The notes under the pieces are model-generated. The model saw only the letters and a list, made by a program, of their open reading frames with translations, was not told the DNA's origin and ran no database searches. A program made the translations under genes and the position numbers. Positions 1-7,791 of a DNA stretch of 16,378 bases are shown here, one piece after another (position 1 is the stretch's first letter; each line of letters starts with the position of its first letter). This DNA comes from Balneolaceae bacterium (lineage in GTDB: Bacteria; Bacteroidota; Rhodothermia; Balneolales; Balneolaceae). Location: contig PWFZ01000101.1 of the NCBI GenBank assembly GCA_003555185.1, positions 1 to 16,378 of the forward strand, read 5' to 3'.

Positions 1-1036
1 CAATGATATAAGCCCTGAATGTGCCAATATTAGTAAGCCAGCGCCCATTGGTTATGGTTGATGAACTGGACTGTAAATTTTTAGAATTGTATGCATGTAC
101 ACCGTCCATTTTCTCCTCTATATATTCTTGCAGTAAATGAGAGGTACTCAGCCGTTCAATCTCTATTTCTTTTAAAAACCGAATGCTGGAAATGTCAATA
201 TAAATAGAACGCATGATCCGCCGCCCACCTGATTCCTGCATTCCGCGCCAATTTCGAAAACTATGCTCTAAAAATTTGTGTGTTGGTATTACTGTGATCG
301 TTTTGTCCCAGTTTTGAACGCGAACGGTATTCAGCGCAATATCAATTACGTCTCCATCAGCATTAAACTGCGGCATTTCAATCCAGTCTCCTACCCTGAT
401 TAAGTCGTTATTGGTCAGCTGTACACTGGCAACCAGCGAAAGGAGTGTGTCACGAAAAAGCAGAAGTATAATCGCTGTAATTGCACCTAATCCACTCAGA
501 AAATACCAGGGAGATTTATCTGCCAAACTGGAAATCACAAAGAACCCGGCCAAAACGTATATAATTACTTTTCCAAGCTGGATGTACGTTTTAATTGGAG
601 TTTGCGTGGAGTCCGCCTTCATCAAATAGAGAGAGTGAACAGAAGAAAGAAACGCATCAAAAACTCTTGCACTAACCAGAATCATCGTTGCAGCGGTAAT
701 CCGGGTAATAAAACCTGTAAGCTCTGCATGAAACTGGGGAATTAATTCAACTCCATTGTAAATGATAATCAAGGGCACTATAAACAGCGCTCGCTGTGGC
801 AACTTGTGCCTTAGGAGTATAGCGTACCATTCTGTAGCCGTTTTTTCATCCAGTTTGTGCAGCAGTCGAATAATCCAACCACGGATAACGAAGTGAACAA
901 TTCCGGCTATGAGAAAAATCAACGCCATCCCAAGAGCTGCTTCTGCATACTCAGTCTGCATCTCTTGTGGTAAAAACTCTACTAAATTCCGTAAAAAATC
1001 TGACTGCAGGAAAAGATAAAAGAGCGAAGAAATCAT
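1..1036 (-). CDS. YbdG-like mechanosensitive channel (MscS family), partial
   Basis: Reading the minus strand from the ATG at 1036 gives 345 residues open to the window edge, so the C-terminus is missing. Hydrophobic segments lie near residues 35-57, 82-97, 108-122, 153-171 and 181-205. The last is the pore-lining MscS helix, followed by the beta domain with RVGDWIEMP (214-222) and the loop NTVRVQNWDKTITVIPT (236-252). The stretch FRNWRGMQESGGRRIMRSIYID (260-281) closely resembles E. coli YbdG (MscM) and distinguishes it from short MscS. YbdG-type channels sit in the inner membrane and open on hypo-osmotic shock or regulate in response to osmotic stress. E. coli YbdG is about 415 residues, so roughly 70 residues are probably outside. 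A TAnnTTTG box lies just upstream on the minus strand. Family assignment is firm; the physiological role is inferred. Confidence 0.9.
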   Translation of the reverse strand, partial: MISSLFYLFLQSDFLRNLVEFLPQEMQTEYAEAALGMALIFLIAGIVHFVIRGWIIRLLHKLDEKTATEWYAILLRHKLPQRALFIVPLIIIYNGVELIPQFHAELTGFITRITAATMILVSARVFDAFLSSVHSLYLMKADSTQTPIKTYIQLGKVIIYVLAGFFVISSLADKSPWYFLSGLGAITAIILLLFRDTLLSLVASVQLTNNDLIRVGDWIEMPQFNADGDVIDIALNTVRVQNWDKTITVIPTHKFLEHSFRNWRGMQESGGRRIMRSIYIDISSIRFLKEIEIERLSTSHLLQEYIEEKMDGVHAYNSKNLQSSSSTITNGRWLTNIGTFRAYII

Positions 1037-1070
1037 TTAATTAGATTTGGTGTGCAAATTGTAAACAGTG

Positions 1071-1078
1071 CAAAGGTA
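1071..1078 (-). promoter_or_regulatory. candidate -7 box for the MscS-like gene
   Basis: On the minus strand this reads TACCTTTG, a full match to the Bacteroidota -7 consensus TAnnTTTG, about 35 bases before the ATG at 1036. No clear TTG -33 box is seen at the usual spacing. An 8-base match with four fixed T/G positions can occur by chance. Confidence 0.4.
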
Positions 1079-1450
1079 ATCAGAAATTGAGAAGATAATA
1101 ACTGAAGGCAGGATTAGATGATATCAATTAAGAAAATTAAGATATGAATTCAATATTCTCACGTACTAAAAAGTTTTTTAGTAGATTTTCTTTGAGAGTT
1201 TAAAAAGAGTGTTGGCCTTGTGATTCTATTCTTTAGATGGGCTTTTGTTTGAATCAACTCCTACTAATATACAGCTGCCCACCCCTCCTTAACAAATCTT
1301 TTTTATTCCATCTACTTAATGTATAAGTAATATAAAGTAATAATATTTCAATATACTTCTTTAGTACCTTTATTACTTAACCAATAATCTTCTCCGGGCG
1401 CACTAAAAGGTAATTAGAACTCCAGAAATGACTGATCGCTTTTTTTGCTA

Positions 1451-1479
1451 TTTTCATCAATCCTTAATGTTGATGAAAA
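1451..1479 (+). promoter_or_regulatory. inverted repeat just before the serine hydrolase start
   Basis: The arms TTTTCATCAA (1451-1460) and TTGATGAAAA (1470-1479) are perfect 10-base inverted repeats around a 9-base loop. The right arm covers an upstream ATG at 1473 that opens a 7-codon frame (MKTPTTL). That frame's TGA (1494-1496) overlaps the ATG (1493) of the hydrolase. This could be an operator or an RNA hairpin controlling translation; the sequence alone does not decide. Confidence 0.4.
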
Positions 1480-1492
1480 CACCAACCACTTT

Positions 1493-2656
1493 ATGAAAAC
1501 ACCGATCACTATTTTTATCAGTGCTGTTTTTTTAACCCTTTTCTCTTTTTCTTCAACTGTTTCGGCTCAGGACCTGTATTTCCCGGATCAGAAATGGGAA
1601 ACCAAAGATGCCACAGAGCTAGGCTTTGACTCGAACACTCTGAAACAAGCTGTGGATTTCGCATTGAAAAATGAAAACAGCGTAGAACGAGATCTTCGAA
1701 TTGCAATCTTAAAAGCGTTCAGTCGTGAACCGTATCACGAGCTTTCCGGAGAAACAAGAGAACGTGGCGGACCCGCGGGCTTAATTATAAAGGATGGATA
1801 CATCGCCGCAAGCTGGGGTGATGTGGATCGGGTTGATATGACTTTCAGCGTTACAAAAAGCTACCTTTCAACCGTAGCCGGGCTGGCGTGGGACCGCGGA
1901 CTAATCCAGTCCGTTGATGATAATCTTACAAGTTACGTTTGGGATCGTACTTTCGACGGCGAACATAATTCCAAAGTAACCTGGGAGCATCTTCTCAATC
2001 AATCATCCGACTGGTCCGGTACACTTTTTGGATTAGAGGACTGGGCAGACAGACCACCGCGAGAAGGTGGAATTGACGACTGGAGAATGCGCGAACTACG
2101 CGAACCGGGAACTCACTATGAATACAATGACGTTCGGGTAAATGTACTTGCTTACTCATTATTACAGGTGTGGCGGGAATCACTTCCCAAGGTTTTAAAA
2201 AACGAGATAATGGACCCAATCGGTGCTTCCACAACCTGGAGATGGATTGGCTATGATGATTCCTGGACTGAGATCGATGGAGTGAAAGTACAATCAGTAA
2301 GCGGCGGCGGACATCATGGCGGCGGCATGTTTATCAACACTTTGGATCAGGCCCGATTTGGACTCCTGTTTGCAAGGCAGGGAAACTGGAATGGAGAGCA
2401 GCTAATTTCCGGGGAATGGATCCATAAAGCCAAAGCTCCATCCGAACCTAACGCCAATTATGGTTATATGTGGTGGACACTAAAAGGAGATGCCGACTGG
2501 GGTCAGGTACCTGACCATGTCTATTATGCAGCAGGATTCGGGGGAAACTTTATCATTGTTGATGAAGAAAATGATCTTGTAATCATCACCCGTTGGCTCG
2601 ATACATCCATGCTTGAAGAATTTACCGAAAAAGTTTACGACGCATTTAGACTCTAA
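1493..2656 (+). CDS. secreted serine hydrolase, class C beta-lactamase fold
   Basis: The product is 387 residues from the ATG at 1493. I prefer this start to an in-frame TTG at 1445 because a clean signal peptide follows (hydrophobic residues 5-19, cleavage likely after SAQ at 24-26). The fold is that of class C beta-lactamases, DD-peptidases and esterases. The nucleophile motif SxxK is S119-V-T-K122. The second motif, usually YxN, appears as Y211-N-D213. A glycine-rich SGGGHHGGGMF lies at 270-280, and AAGFGGN (346-352) occupies the place of the third active-site motif. The substrate cannot be read from sequence: esterase, amidase or peptidase activity is possible, and true beta-lactamase activity is not implied. 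It probably acts in the periplasm. The ATG is preceded by a near-copy of itself 20 bases upstream (ATGAAAACACC at 1473 and 1493), apparently a short duplication. Confidence 0.88.
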   Translation: MKTPITIFISAVFLTLFSFSSTVSAQDLYFPDQKWETKDATELGFDSNTLKQAVDFALKNENSVERDLRIAILKAFSREPYHELSGETRERGGPAGLIIKDGYIAASWGDVDRVDMTFSVTKSYLSTVAGLAWDRGLIQSVDDNLTSYVWDRTFDGEHNSKVTWEHLLNQSSDWSGTLFGLEDWADRPPREGGIDDWRMRELREPGTHYEYNDVRVNVLAYSLLQVWRESLPKVLKNEIMDPIGASTTWRWIGYDDSWTEIDGVKVQSVSGGGHHGGGMFINTLDQARFGLLFARQGNWNGEQLISGEWIHKAKAPSEPNANYGYMWWTLKGDADWGQVPDHVYYAAGFGGNFIIVDEENDLVIITRWLDTSMLEEFTEKVYDAFRL

Positions 2657-2734
2657 ACATTTGAGAGTAAATAAATTAAAGCGCACAGATAATTTATTTA
2701 CCTCACTTTTATCTGACACGTGAAAATATCGTGT

Positions 2735-2742
2735 TATTTTTG
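2735..2742 (+). promoter_or_regulatory. candidate -7 box for the ketoacyl-ACP synthase gene
   Basis: TATTTTTG matches TAnnTTTG and sits 50 bases before the ATG at 2793. Just upstream, ACACG and CGTGT (within 2717-2735) form a short inverted repeat that could be an operator. No good -33 TTG is seen. Confidence 0.38.
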
Positions 2743-2792
2743 TATCTCTATGCAAGTGAACTTCTTATCATTTATTCATTACAGATACAATT

Positions 2793-3869
2793 ATGGAAAA
2801 CCGTATTCGCTCAGTTATTACAGGCACCGGCTCTTTTATTCCTGATAATACAATCCCCAACGGAGATTTTTTAGAGCATACTTTTCTGGAAAGTAACGGC
2901 AAATCATTTGAGAAGAGTAATGAAGAGATAATTGCAAAATTTCAGGAAATCACCGGTATTGAAGAACGTCGATATGCCGATGATAACATGGTAGCTTCAG
3001 ATCTGGGGGCAATAGCGGCGGAACGGGCGCTTGAATCTTCCGGACTTGATCCCGAGAAACTCGACTACATAATAATTGCACATAATTTCGGCGATGTTCT
3101 TTCCAATAATCTTCGGGTTGATATGGTACCCGCGCTTGCATCCAGGGTAAAACATAAATTAGGTATCCAAAACCCCAAATGTATTGCCTACGACCTTCCA
3201 TTTGGTTGCCCCGGATGGGTACAGGGCGTCATTCAAGCCGACTACTATATCCGAAGCGGGGACGCAAAATCTGCTCTTGTTGTGGGCACCGAAACCTTGT
3301 CACGCGTGTGCGATCCTCACGACAGAGACAGCATGATCTATGCAGATGGCGCCGGAGCTACAGTTTTACAAGCAGGAGAGCCCGGCAATCCTAGTGGAGT
3401 CCAATCTCACTCATCACGAACCGATACAGCGACCCAGGCATTTTATCTGGCCATGAAAGAATCGTACAATCCGGAGCACGGAGATAACCTTTACATGAAA
3501 ATGGATGGGCGCAAACTTTATCAATATGCCATCACTCATGTTCCGGGACTTGTAAAAGAAAGCATTGACAAATCGGGACTCAATCTGACAGATATTCGGA
3601 AAGTGTTAATCCATCAAGCCAATGAAAAAATGGACGAAGCCATCCTGAAACGACTTTTCAAGCTCTATGGTGAAAATGAAATTCCGGAAGGGATAATGCC
3701 AATGACCATTTCCAAGCTTGGGAATTCGAGTGTGGCCACTGTGCCGACCCTGCTTGATTTGATTCTCCGTGAAAAATTAAACGGGCATCAAATAACTCCG
3801 GGTGATGAAATCGTTCTTGCTTCTGTAGGCGCAGGAATGAACATTAATTCGATAGTGTACCGGTTATAA
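2793..3869 (+). CDS. 3-oxoacyl-ACP synthase III-like thiolase-fold enzyme
   Basis: The protein has 358 residues, longer than E. coli FabH at about 317. The catalytic triad of the KAS III family is readable: Cys139 in DLPFGCPGW (134-142), His274 in LIHQAN (272-277) and Asn311 in LGNSSVATVPT (309-319). The C-terminus, GAGMNINSIVYRL, fits the usual closing glycine-rich strand. FabH-type enzymes condense acyl-CoA with malonyl-ACP by a Claisen reaction to begin fatty-acid synthesis; relatives make polyketides, alkenes or quinolones. The active-site loop DLPFGC differs from the housekeeping FabH type (AACAGF-like), and no other fatty-acid genes adjoin it. I therefore infer a secondary, lineage-specific role rather than the main fatty-acid initiation step. 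It is cytoplasmic. Its stop lies 15 bases from the convergent stop at 3885, and no obvious terminator sits between them. Confidence 0.88.
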   Translation: MENRIRSVITGTGSFIPDNTIPNGDFLEHTFLESNGKSFEKSNEEIIAKFQEITGIEERRYADDNMVASDLGAIAAERALESSGLDPEKLDYIIIAHNFGDVLSNNLRVDMVPALASRVKHKLGIQNPKCIAYDLPFGCPGWVQGVIQADYYIRSGDAKSALVVGTETLSRVCDPHDRDSMIYADGAGATVLQAGEPGNPSGVQSHSSRTDTATQAFYLAMKESYNPEHGDNLYMKMDGRKLYQYAITHVPGLVKESIDKSGLNLTDIRKVLIHQANEKMDEAILKRLFKLYGENEIPEGIMPMTISKLGNSSVATVPTLLDLILREKLNGHQITPGDEIVLASVGAGMNINSIVYRL

Positions 3870-3884
3870 TAAGGAAACTCACTG

Positions 3885-5003
3885 TCACCGGTCTTGATTC
3901 CCATTCTCCTCGAATCCCTCCGGACGGTAATCCCTTGGAGTGCGGTCTGCAATACGGTGGAATGCAAAATACCCCATCCTTGTGGCACCATAAACTTCTG
4001 CGATCTCGCCATCATTGTCTACAGTAATTGGGCGGGTATTCAGCTCAAGATATGAGGTTTGAACCCCAGATGGCCCCCTGCGTATCTGTGGATCGGTTCG
4101 AACATAACGAGGGTCTTCTTCTTCGTGGTAAATGATCTCCAGACGACCATTAAAGCGAATATGGTAAATATTCTCCTCATCAGTTTCTCTTACAATTCGC
4201 CCGGGAGAAACTCGCGTTCGACCCCGGTGGGAATATCCAAGACTTTCCCTGGGCTGCGTATACATCACAAAACCATTATCGGCCATGCTGTCTTCTATTA
4301 CAGAAATAAGGAAGTGACGTATAGAACCCCTGAATGATTTCTCCCTGTTGATTCTCCATAACCGGGCCTGAGCTGAATCAGCGGGGACCATCTCAGTGTA
4401 AAACGGTTCACCGTCCCAACGGGTCCGGGTTCCGGTATGAGTAAAATCATTTAGGTAAAAAGTAATTTCATATCCAAGAGAGTGATTAATTATAAGTAAT
4501 GGGGCAAGGGCTTCGGCAGTAAAACGTCCCCACCAGCGGGTATGGAATCGAAGAACTTCCGGATTCTTTATTTCAACAGAATCCGCCATCACAGATTCAC
4601 CGATAAATAATTGAGTGAAACGTTCTAACCCTCTCTCCCATCTTTCATCTAAATTCCCCGCATAAATTTCACCCAAGTCGTACGTTACCGACTCAAGTTT
4701 TGGTGAAAAATTCACTGTTTCACCCGGTGAAAGTGAAACTTGTGCTATCTGACGGTCAAACCCAATCATAGAAACTACCAAACGATACGATCCTGAAGGG
4801 ATATTTCGAATTTGAAAACGTCCTGCTGCATTCGTTGCAGTTCCTATTCGGGTACCTGATAGAAATACGTGTGCCCCATGAAGGGGCTCTCCTGTTTTGA
4901 CATCAACAATAGATCCCTCGATAGTTGACTGGGCTTTTAGCAAATCAATATCAATGAGAAATAATAATATTAGGATTAGCTTTGCTATAAATACTCTTTG
5001 CAT
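3885..5003 (-). CDS. exported protein with carboxypeptidase-like regulatory domain
   Basis: The protein has 372 residues. A signal peptide covers about residues 1-24 (hydrophobic 7-18, cleavage after KA). Residues 27-103 form a carboxypeptidase D regulatory-like beta-sandwich: TIEGSIVDVKTGEPLHGAHV, then TATNAAGRFQIRNIPSGSYRLVVSMIGF. In Bacteroidota this domain opens many outer-membrane and periplasmic proteins, including TonB-dependent receptors, but no receptor barrel or plug follows here. The remaining 270 residues are soluble in character and rich in Trp, Arg and Tyr (for example RWERGLERFTQLFIGES, 121-137). They resemble a Bacteroidota family usually labelled only by its N-terminal domain. 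I cannot name a function. It is divergent from the cytochrome gene and convergent with the ketoacyl-ACP synthase gene. Confidence 0.85.
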   Translation of the reverse strand: MQRVFIAKLILILLFLIDIDLLKAQSTIEGSIVDVKTGEPLHGAHVFLSGTRIGTATNAAGRFQIRNIPSGSYRLVVSMIGFDRQIAQVSLSPGETVNFSPKLESVTYDLGEIYAGNLDERWERGLERFTQLFIGESVMADSVEIKNPEVLRFHTRWWGRFTAEALAPLLIINHSLGYEITFYLNDFTHTGTRTRWDGEPFYTEMVPADSAQARLWRINREKSFRGSIRHFLISVIEDSMADNGFVMYTQPRESLGYSHRGRTRVSPGRIVRETDEENIYHIRFNGRLEIIYHEEEDPRYVRTDPQIRRGPSGVQTSYLELNTRPITVDNDGEIAEVYGATRMGYFAFHRIADRTPRDYRPEGFEENGNQDR

Positions 5004-5216
5004 AAATTCTCCCAGCTTTTAATGCGTAACTATCTTTTAATTTACATCAGAGAAATAAATTTTCAATACTAATTTAGATATTTACAAGAAATCAGAGAAA
5101 AATATATAACCCGTTAAATGCTGTACACTCTCTTGAATATTCCGGAATTCCACTTACATTTTATTTTTAAACATGTATCTTTTTTCACAACGAGTTAGGG
5201 CAACAAAAATGATTCC

Positions 5217-5654
5217 ATGAAAAAATCTTTTCACTTTTTACTCTCTGTTATCATTATTATCGGAATTACTGCTTGCGGCAATAGCGACGAGCAGTGGGTG
5301 GAAGAGCACGGTTATGGACCCATTACCGATAAATTAGAACTCAGTGAAATTGATTCCGATTTGGCGTTACAAGGAAAGCAAATTTTTGACTCTTATTGCG
5401 CTGCCTGCCACGCCTTGAACTCGCAAATATCAGGTCCGGCACTGCGCCGGGTGGTGGATAAGCGAACCCCTGAATTTGTTATCAACTATACATTGAATCC
5501 GAGAGAAAACAGTGAGAATCATCCCATTGGTCAGGAGTTATCGGAACAATATTCGGCAATGATGTTCGATACCGGGATCGACAAGGAGGAAGCCATAGCG
5601 ATTTACGAATACATGCGATACTACAACGAACATCGTGCAGATCCTGAGGAATAG
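5217..5654 (+). CDS. lipoprotein c-type cytochrome (monohaem)
   Basis: The protein has 145 residues. The N-terminus is a lipoprotein signal: two lysines, a hydrophobic run to residue 18, and the lipobox ITAC with Cys20 as the lipidated residue. It should be membrane-anchored on the periplasmic side. The haem-binding motif CAACH spans 61-65, following LQGKQIFDSY, the usual lead-in of class I cytochrome c. Met115 or Met116 (in YSAMMFDTG) is the likely sixth iron ligand. One domain of about 90 residues binds a single haem and would carry electrons, but no oxidase or dehydrogenase partner gene is adjacent. An ATG at 5209 opens a three-codon frame whose TGA overlaps this start; no ribosome-binding site favours either. 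Confidence 0.93.
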   Translation: MKKSFHFLLSVIIIIGITACGNSDEQWVEEHGYGPITDKLELSEIDSDLALQGKQIFDSYCAACHALNSQISGPALRRVVDKRTPEFVINYTLNPRENSENHPIGQELSEQYSAMMFDTGIDKEEAIAIYEYMRYYNEHRADPEE

Positions 5655-5663
5655 CAGAAAAAT

Positions 5664-5703
5664 ACCACCACCGGACTGTTCATATATCAGCCCGGGAAGT
5701 GGT
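5664..5703. terminator. candidate bidirectional hairpin between convergent genes
   Basis: Nested complementary blocks fit one imperfect stem: ACCAC (5664-5668) with GTGGT (5699-5703), CCGG (5671-5674) with CCGG (5692-5695), and CTG (5676-5678) with CAG (5688-5690), around a 9-base loop. It lies between the cytochrome and osmC stops, where a shared terminator would be expected. Only a short T run follows, so confidence is modest. Confidence 0.45.
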
Positions 5704-5710
5704 TTGATAA

Positions 5711-6130
5711 TTAAGATTCTAAAGTGGCATTTAATTCAATAGTCACGCCTGTAAGTGCTTTTGAAACCGGGCACCCTTTCTTTGCACCATTGGCAATCTC
5801 ATTAAATTTTGCCTCGTCAATTTTTGGCACAACTGCATTTGTGATCAGTTTTATGGTTGTAATTGCACCACCATCCAGAGTGACCTCTGCTTTTGTTGAA
5901 ACAGATTCCGGGGTAAATCCTGCCGAATCCAGTTCGTTCGATAGTGCCATTGAGAAACATCCTGCATGTGCGGCACCAATTAGCTCTTCGGGATTGGTTC
6001 CTGCTTTATCTTCAAATCGAGTGGCAAACGAATAACCGGCCTCTTTAAAAGTCCCGCTCTCCACGTTCATTGTTCCCTTTCCATTTTTTAAATCTCCTTT
6101 CCAAATAGCATCAGCTTTTTTTATAGGCAT
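5711..6130 (-). CDS. osmC: OsmC peroxiredoxin (organic hydroperoxide reductase)
   Basis: The 139-residue protein aligns along its length with E. coli OsmC: Trp10 in AIWKGDLKNGKGT, then RFEDKAGTNPEELIGAAHAGCFSMALS (38-64) and GCPVSKAL (119-126). The redox pair is Cys58 and Cys120, with Arg38 and Glu49 at the positions that activate the peroxidatic cysteine in the family. OsmC enzymes are cytoplasmic homodimers that reduce organic hydroperoxides and hydrogen peroxide using dithiols. The strong AHAGCFSMALS match places it in the OsmC rather than the Ohr branch. It is transcribed alone, convergent with the cytochrome gene and divergent from the dehydrogenase gene. A full TAnnTTTG box lies about 71 bases before its ATG. 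Confidence 0.94.
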   Translation of the reverse strand: MPIKKADAIWKGDLKNGKGTMNVESGTFKEAGYSFATRFEDKAGTNPEELIGAAHAGCFSMALSNELDSAGFTPESVSTKAEVTLDGGAITTIKLITNAVVPKIDEAKFNEIANGAKKGCPVSKALTGVTIELNATLES

Positions 6131-6200
6131 TTTTTTGTATTTAAATTAGTGTTGATGTGTGTATATAATGATTTAGAGTAAATTACCATTCAAATTCCGG

Positions 6201-6208
6201 CAAATGTA
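6201..6208 (-). promoter_or_regulatory. candidate -7 box for osmC
   Basis: On the minus strand this reads TACATTTG, a full match to TAnnTTTG, 71-78 bases upstream of the osmC ATG at 6130. The -33 element is not clear. Confidence 0.4.
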
Positions 6209-6294
6209 AAATTCTTATTTGGCCTGATGAATTTTTGGTGATTAATTACTTACTTCAAACTAAATAATATTAAATCATTTAAACACAATTGTTT

Positions 6295-7533
6295 ATGAAA
6301 AGTTTGAGAATCGGATTCATCGGCTCAGGGTTTATTGCTCAATTCTTAGCAAAGGCGATGAAGCAGGTACGGCATTGTGAACTAACTGCGATATACCGAC
6401 GAAGTAATGCAGAAACTCTGGCCGCTTATGCCCGAACCAACGGATTGGGTGATCCGAAGATCTACTCTTCTATAAAAGAGCTTTCAAACAATGTGGATGC
6501 AATTGCAATTCTGTCTCCTAACTTTACACGTCTTCAAATCATGCAGGAAATTGCCGATGCTGTTGAAGAAGGAGCTAATATCACCGGTGTGATTTGTGAA
6601 AAGCCACTGGCAAGAACCATCACAGATTCGAAGAGAATGGTTGAGCTTGCCAGAGGCGCTAACCTGAAAACCGCTTACTTTGAAAACATGATTTTCATGA
6701 ACACCATCAACAATAGTCTGGAGCAGCTCAGACCGCAGCAAAAAGCGATGGGAGAACTAGTGATTGCAAGAAGCACTGAAGAGCACGCCGGTCCACACAG
6801 CAGCTGGTTCTGGGACCCGATTCGTCAGGGGGGTGGAGCCATGTCTGATATGGGATGCCATAGCGTTGCTATTTGCCGGCACATGCTTACACCCGCAGGA
6901 AAACCACCCTCGTTTCTGGAGCCGGTTTCCATGCAGTGTTCTATGAGTCTGCTTAAATGGGGACAGCCTAAATACCGCAAACAACTTTTTGAAAAGTATG
7001 GTGTAGATTATTCAAAAACCCCGGCCGAAGATTTTGCAACCGGTATCATTTCTTTCCGAAATCCTGAAACGGGGCAGATTGTACAGGGGCAGTTCACCGA
7101 TTCCTGGATGTTCGACAAACAGGGTTTACGGCTTTCCATGGATGGCCTTGGGCCGGGATATGCTATGGAAGTAAATACGCTTCTTTCACCATCAGAAATA
7201 TTTATTGGGGACGAAGCTGCAGAGAAAGTTGCCGACTCCGAAGCTGCATTGGAAAAGTCGACATCTACCCGAGGGCTCCTTGCCATTCAACCCAATGAGG
7301 CAGACTTGTATGGCTATGTGGGTGAAATCCGTAATGCAGTAGATTCATTTCTGGACAACAAAGATGGATTTTTAACCTGGGAATACGGACTGGAAATTAC
7401 CCGTTTAGTACAGGCAGCATACCTGTCTCACGAAGAGCAACGAACCATCGACCTGACCGCCCCTGACATCCAAAAAAAACTCGACACTTTCCAATCAAAA
7501 ATCAGTAAAGGGGAAGGGAACGAAGTTTTATGA
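6295..7533 (+). CDS. Gfo/Idh/MocA-family NAD(P)-dependent oxidoreductase
   Basis: The protein has 412 residues from the ATG at 6295; an in-frame TTG two codons earlier is less likely. The N-terminal Rossmann fold shows RIGFIGSGFIAQF (5-17), with the dinucleotide-binding glycines. The CEKPLA motif (101-106) supplies the lysine conserved in this superfamily (Lys103). GGGAMSDMGCHS (179-190) carries Asp185 and His189, the positions usually used for catalysis in sugar and inositol dehydrogenases. The family oxidises or reduces hydroxyl groups on sugars, inositols and related cyclic polyols. The specific substrate is not readable, and no transporter or sugar gene adjoins it. Its stop is 13 bases before the palindrome at 7546. 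It is cytoplasmic and probably monocistronic. Confidence 0.9.
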   Translation: MKSLRIGFIGSGFIAQFLAKAMKQVRHCELTAIYRRSNAETLAAYARTNGLGDPKIYSSIKELSNNVDAIAILSPNFTRLQIMQEIADAVEEGANITGVICEKPLARTITDSKRMVELARGANLKTAYFENMIFMNTINNSLEQLRPQQKAMGELVIARSTEEHAGPHSSWFWDPIRQGGGAMSDMGCHSVAICRHMLTPAGKPPSFLEPVSMQCSMSLLKWGQPKYRKQLFEKYGVDYSKTPAEDFATGIISFRNPETGQIVQGQFTDSWMFDKQGLRLSMDGLGPGYAMEVNTLLSPSEIFIGDEAAEKVADSEAALEKSTSTRGLLAIQPNEADLYGYVGEIRNAVDSFLDNKDGFLTWEYGLEITRLVQAAYLSHEEQRTIDLTAPDIQKKLDTFQSKISKGEGNEVL

Positions 7534-7545
7534 ACGTGAACAGTA

Positions 7546-7579
7546 AGACCTCACGGGTTTCTAAAAACCCGTGAGGTCT
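7546..7579. repeat. palindromic repeat, CTCACGGG family, copy 1
   Basis: 15-base perfect arms (7546-7560 and 7565-7579, AGACCTCACGGGTTT with its complement) enclose a 4-base loop CTAA. The second copy is at 8997-9030; the two differ only around the centre. No T run follows, so it is not a textbook intrinsic terminator, although its place 13 bases after a stop codon would let it protect the 3' end or terminate transcription. Confidence 0.9.
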
Positions 7580-7601
7580 GAGTTAGTTCCGCTCATCTTT
7601 T

Positions 7602-7650
7602 CCCGCGAAGCGACGATATCTTTTGCCTATATCAAAAGCCTTCAGGCGGG
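7602..7650. repeat. imperfect palindrome, CCCGC/GCGGG family
   Basis: Three nested pairs fold together: CCCGC (7602-7606) with GCGGG (7646-7650), GAAG (7607-7610) with CTTC (7640-7643), and CTTTTG (7620-7625) with CAAAAG (7633-7638). The loop is 7 bases and a 9-base bulge sits on the left side. It lies upstream of the histidine kinase gene. It looks like another dispersed repeat type, but only one copy is in the window. Confidence 0.5.
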
Positions 7651-7791
7651 TACTTTAAAGCCCTTTATTACCCCTCAGTTTTATACATTAAAATTCGCCT
7701 ATTCTACGTAGGTAGTTCACGTCATATGATAACCGGAATAACTAATCTATATTGATCTTGTTCTCAAACACATCAAATCTACCTCTGCATT

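Larger units (their letters stand above)
1037..1492. other. divergent intergenic region, AT-rich
   Basis: This 456-base gap separates two divergent genes and shows no credible coding sequence. It holds the -7 box at 1071-1078, an AT-rich palindrome at 1164-1183 (9-base arms TACTAAAAA/TTTTTAGTA with a 2-base centre), a near-match to a plus-strand -7 box (TACCTTTA, 1365-1372) that could serve the serine hydrolase, and the inverted repeat at 1451-1479. The rest is low-complexity AT-rich DNA. Confidence 0.6.

Noticed and set aside
411..629. A 72-codon plus-strand frame near the left edge
   Set aside because: It is antisense to the MscS-like gene, whose minus-strand translation is continuous and family-matching through this interval.
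1493..2656. Antibiotic-resistance beta-lactamase
   Set aside because: It has only the general fold and SxxK; the second motif is YND rather than YxN, and the sequence resembles general serine hydrolases, so resistance is not supported.
5046..5100. Direct repeat ATCAGAGAAA (5046-5055 and 5091-5100) in the divergent promoter region
   Set aside because: Ten AT-rich bases repeated once can arise by chance; there is no palindromy and no phasing with a promoter to support an operator.
5209..5220. Three-codon upstream frame overlapping the cytochrome start
   Set aside because: It is too short to judge, has no hairpin or repeat around it, and is easily produced by chance.
7546..7579. Calling the CTCACGGG palindrome a classic intrinsic terminator
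   Set aside because: No T run follows on either strand. It recurs at 8997-9030 as a dispersed repeat, so I list it as a repeat with a possible 3'-end role.
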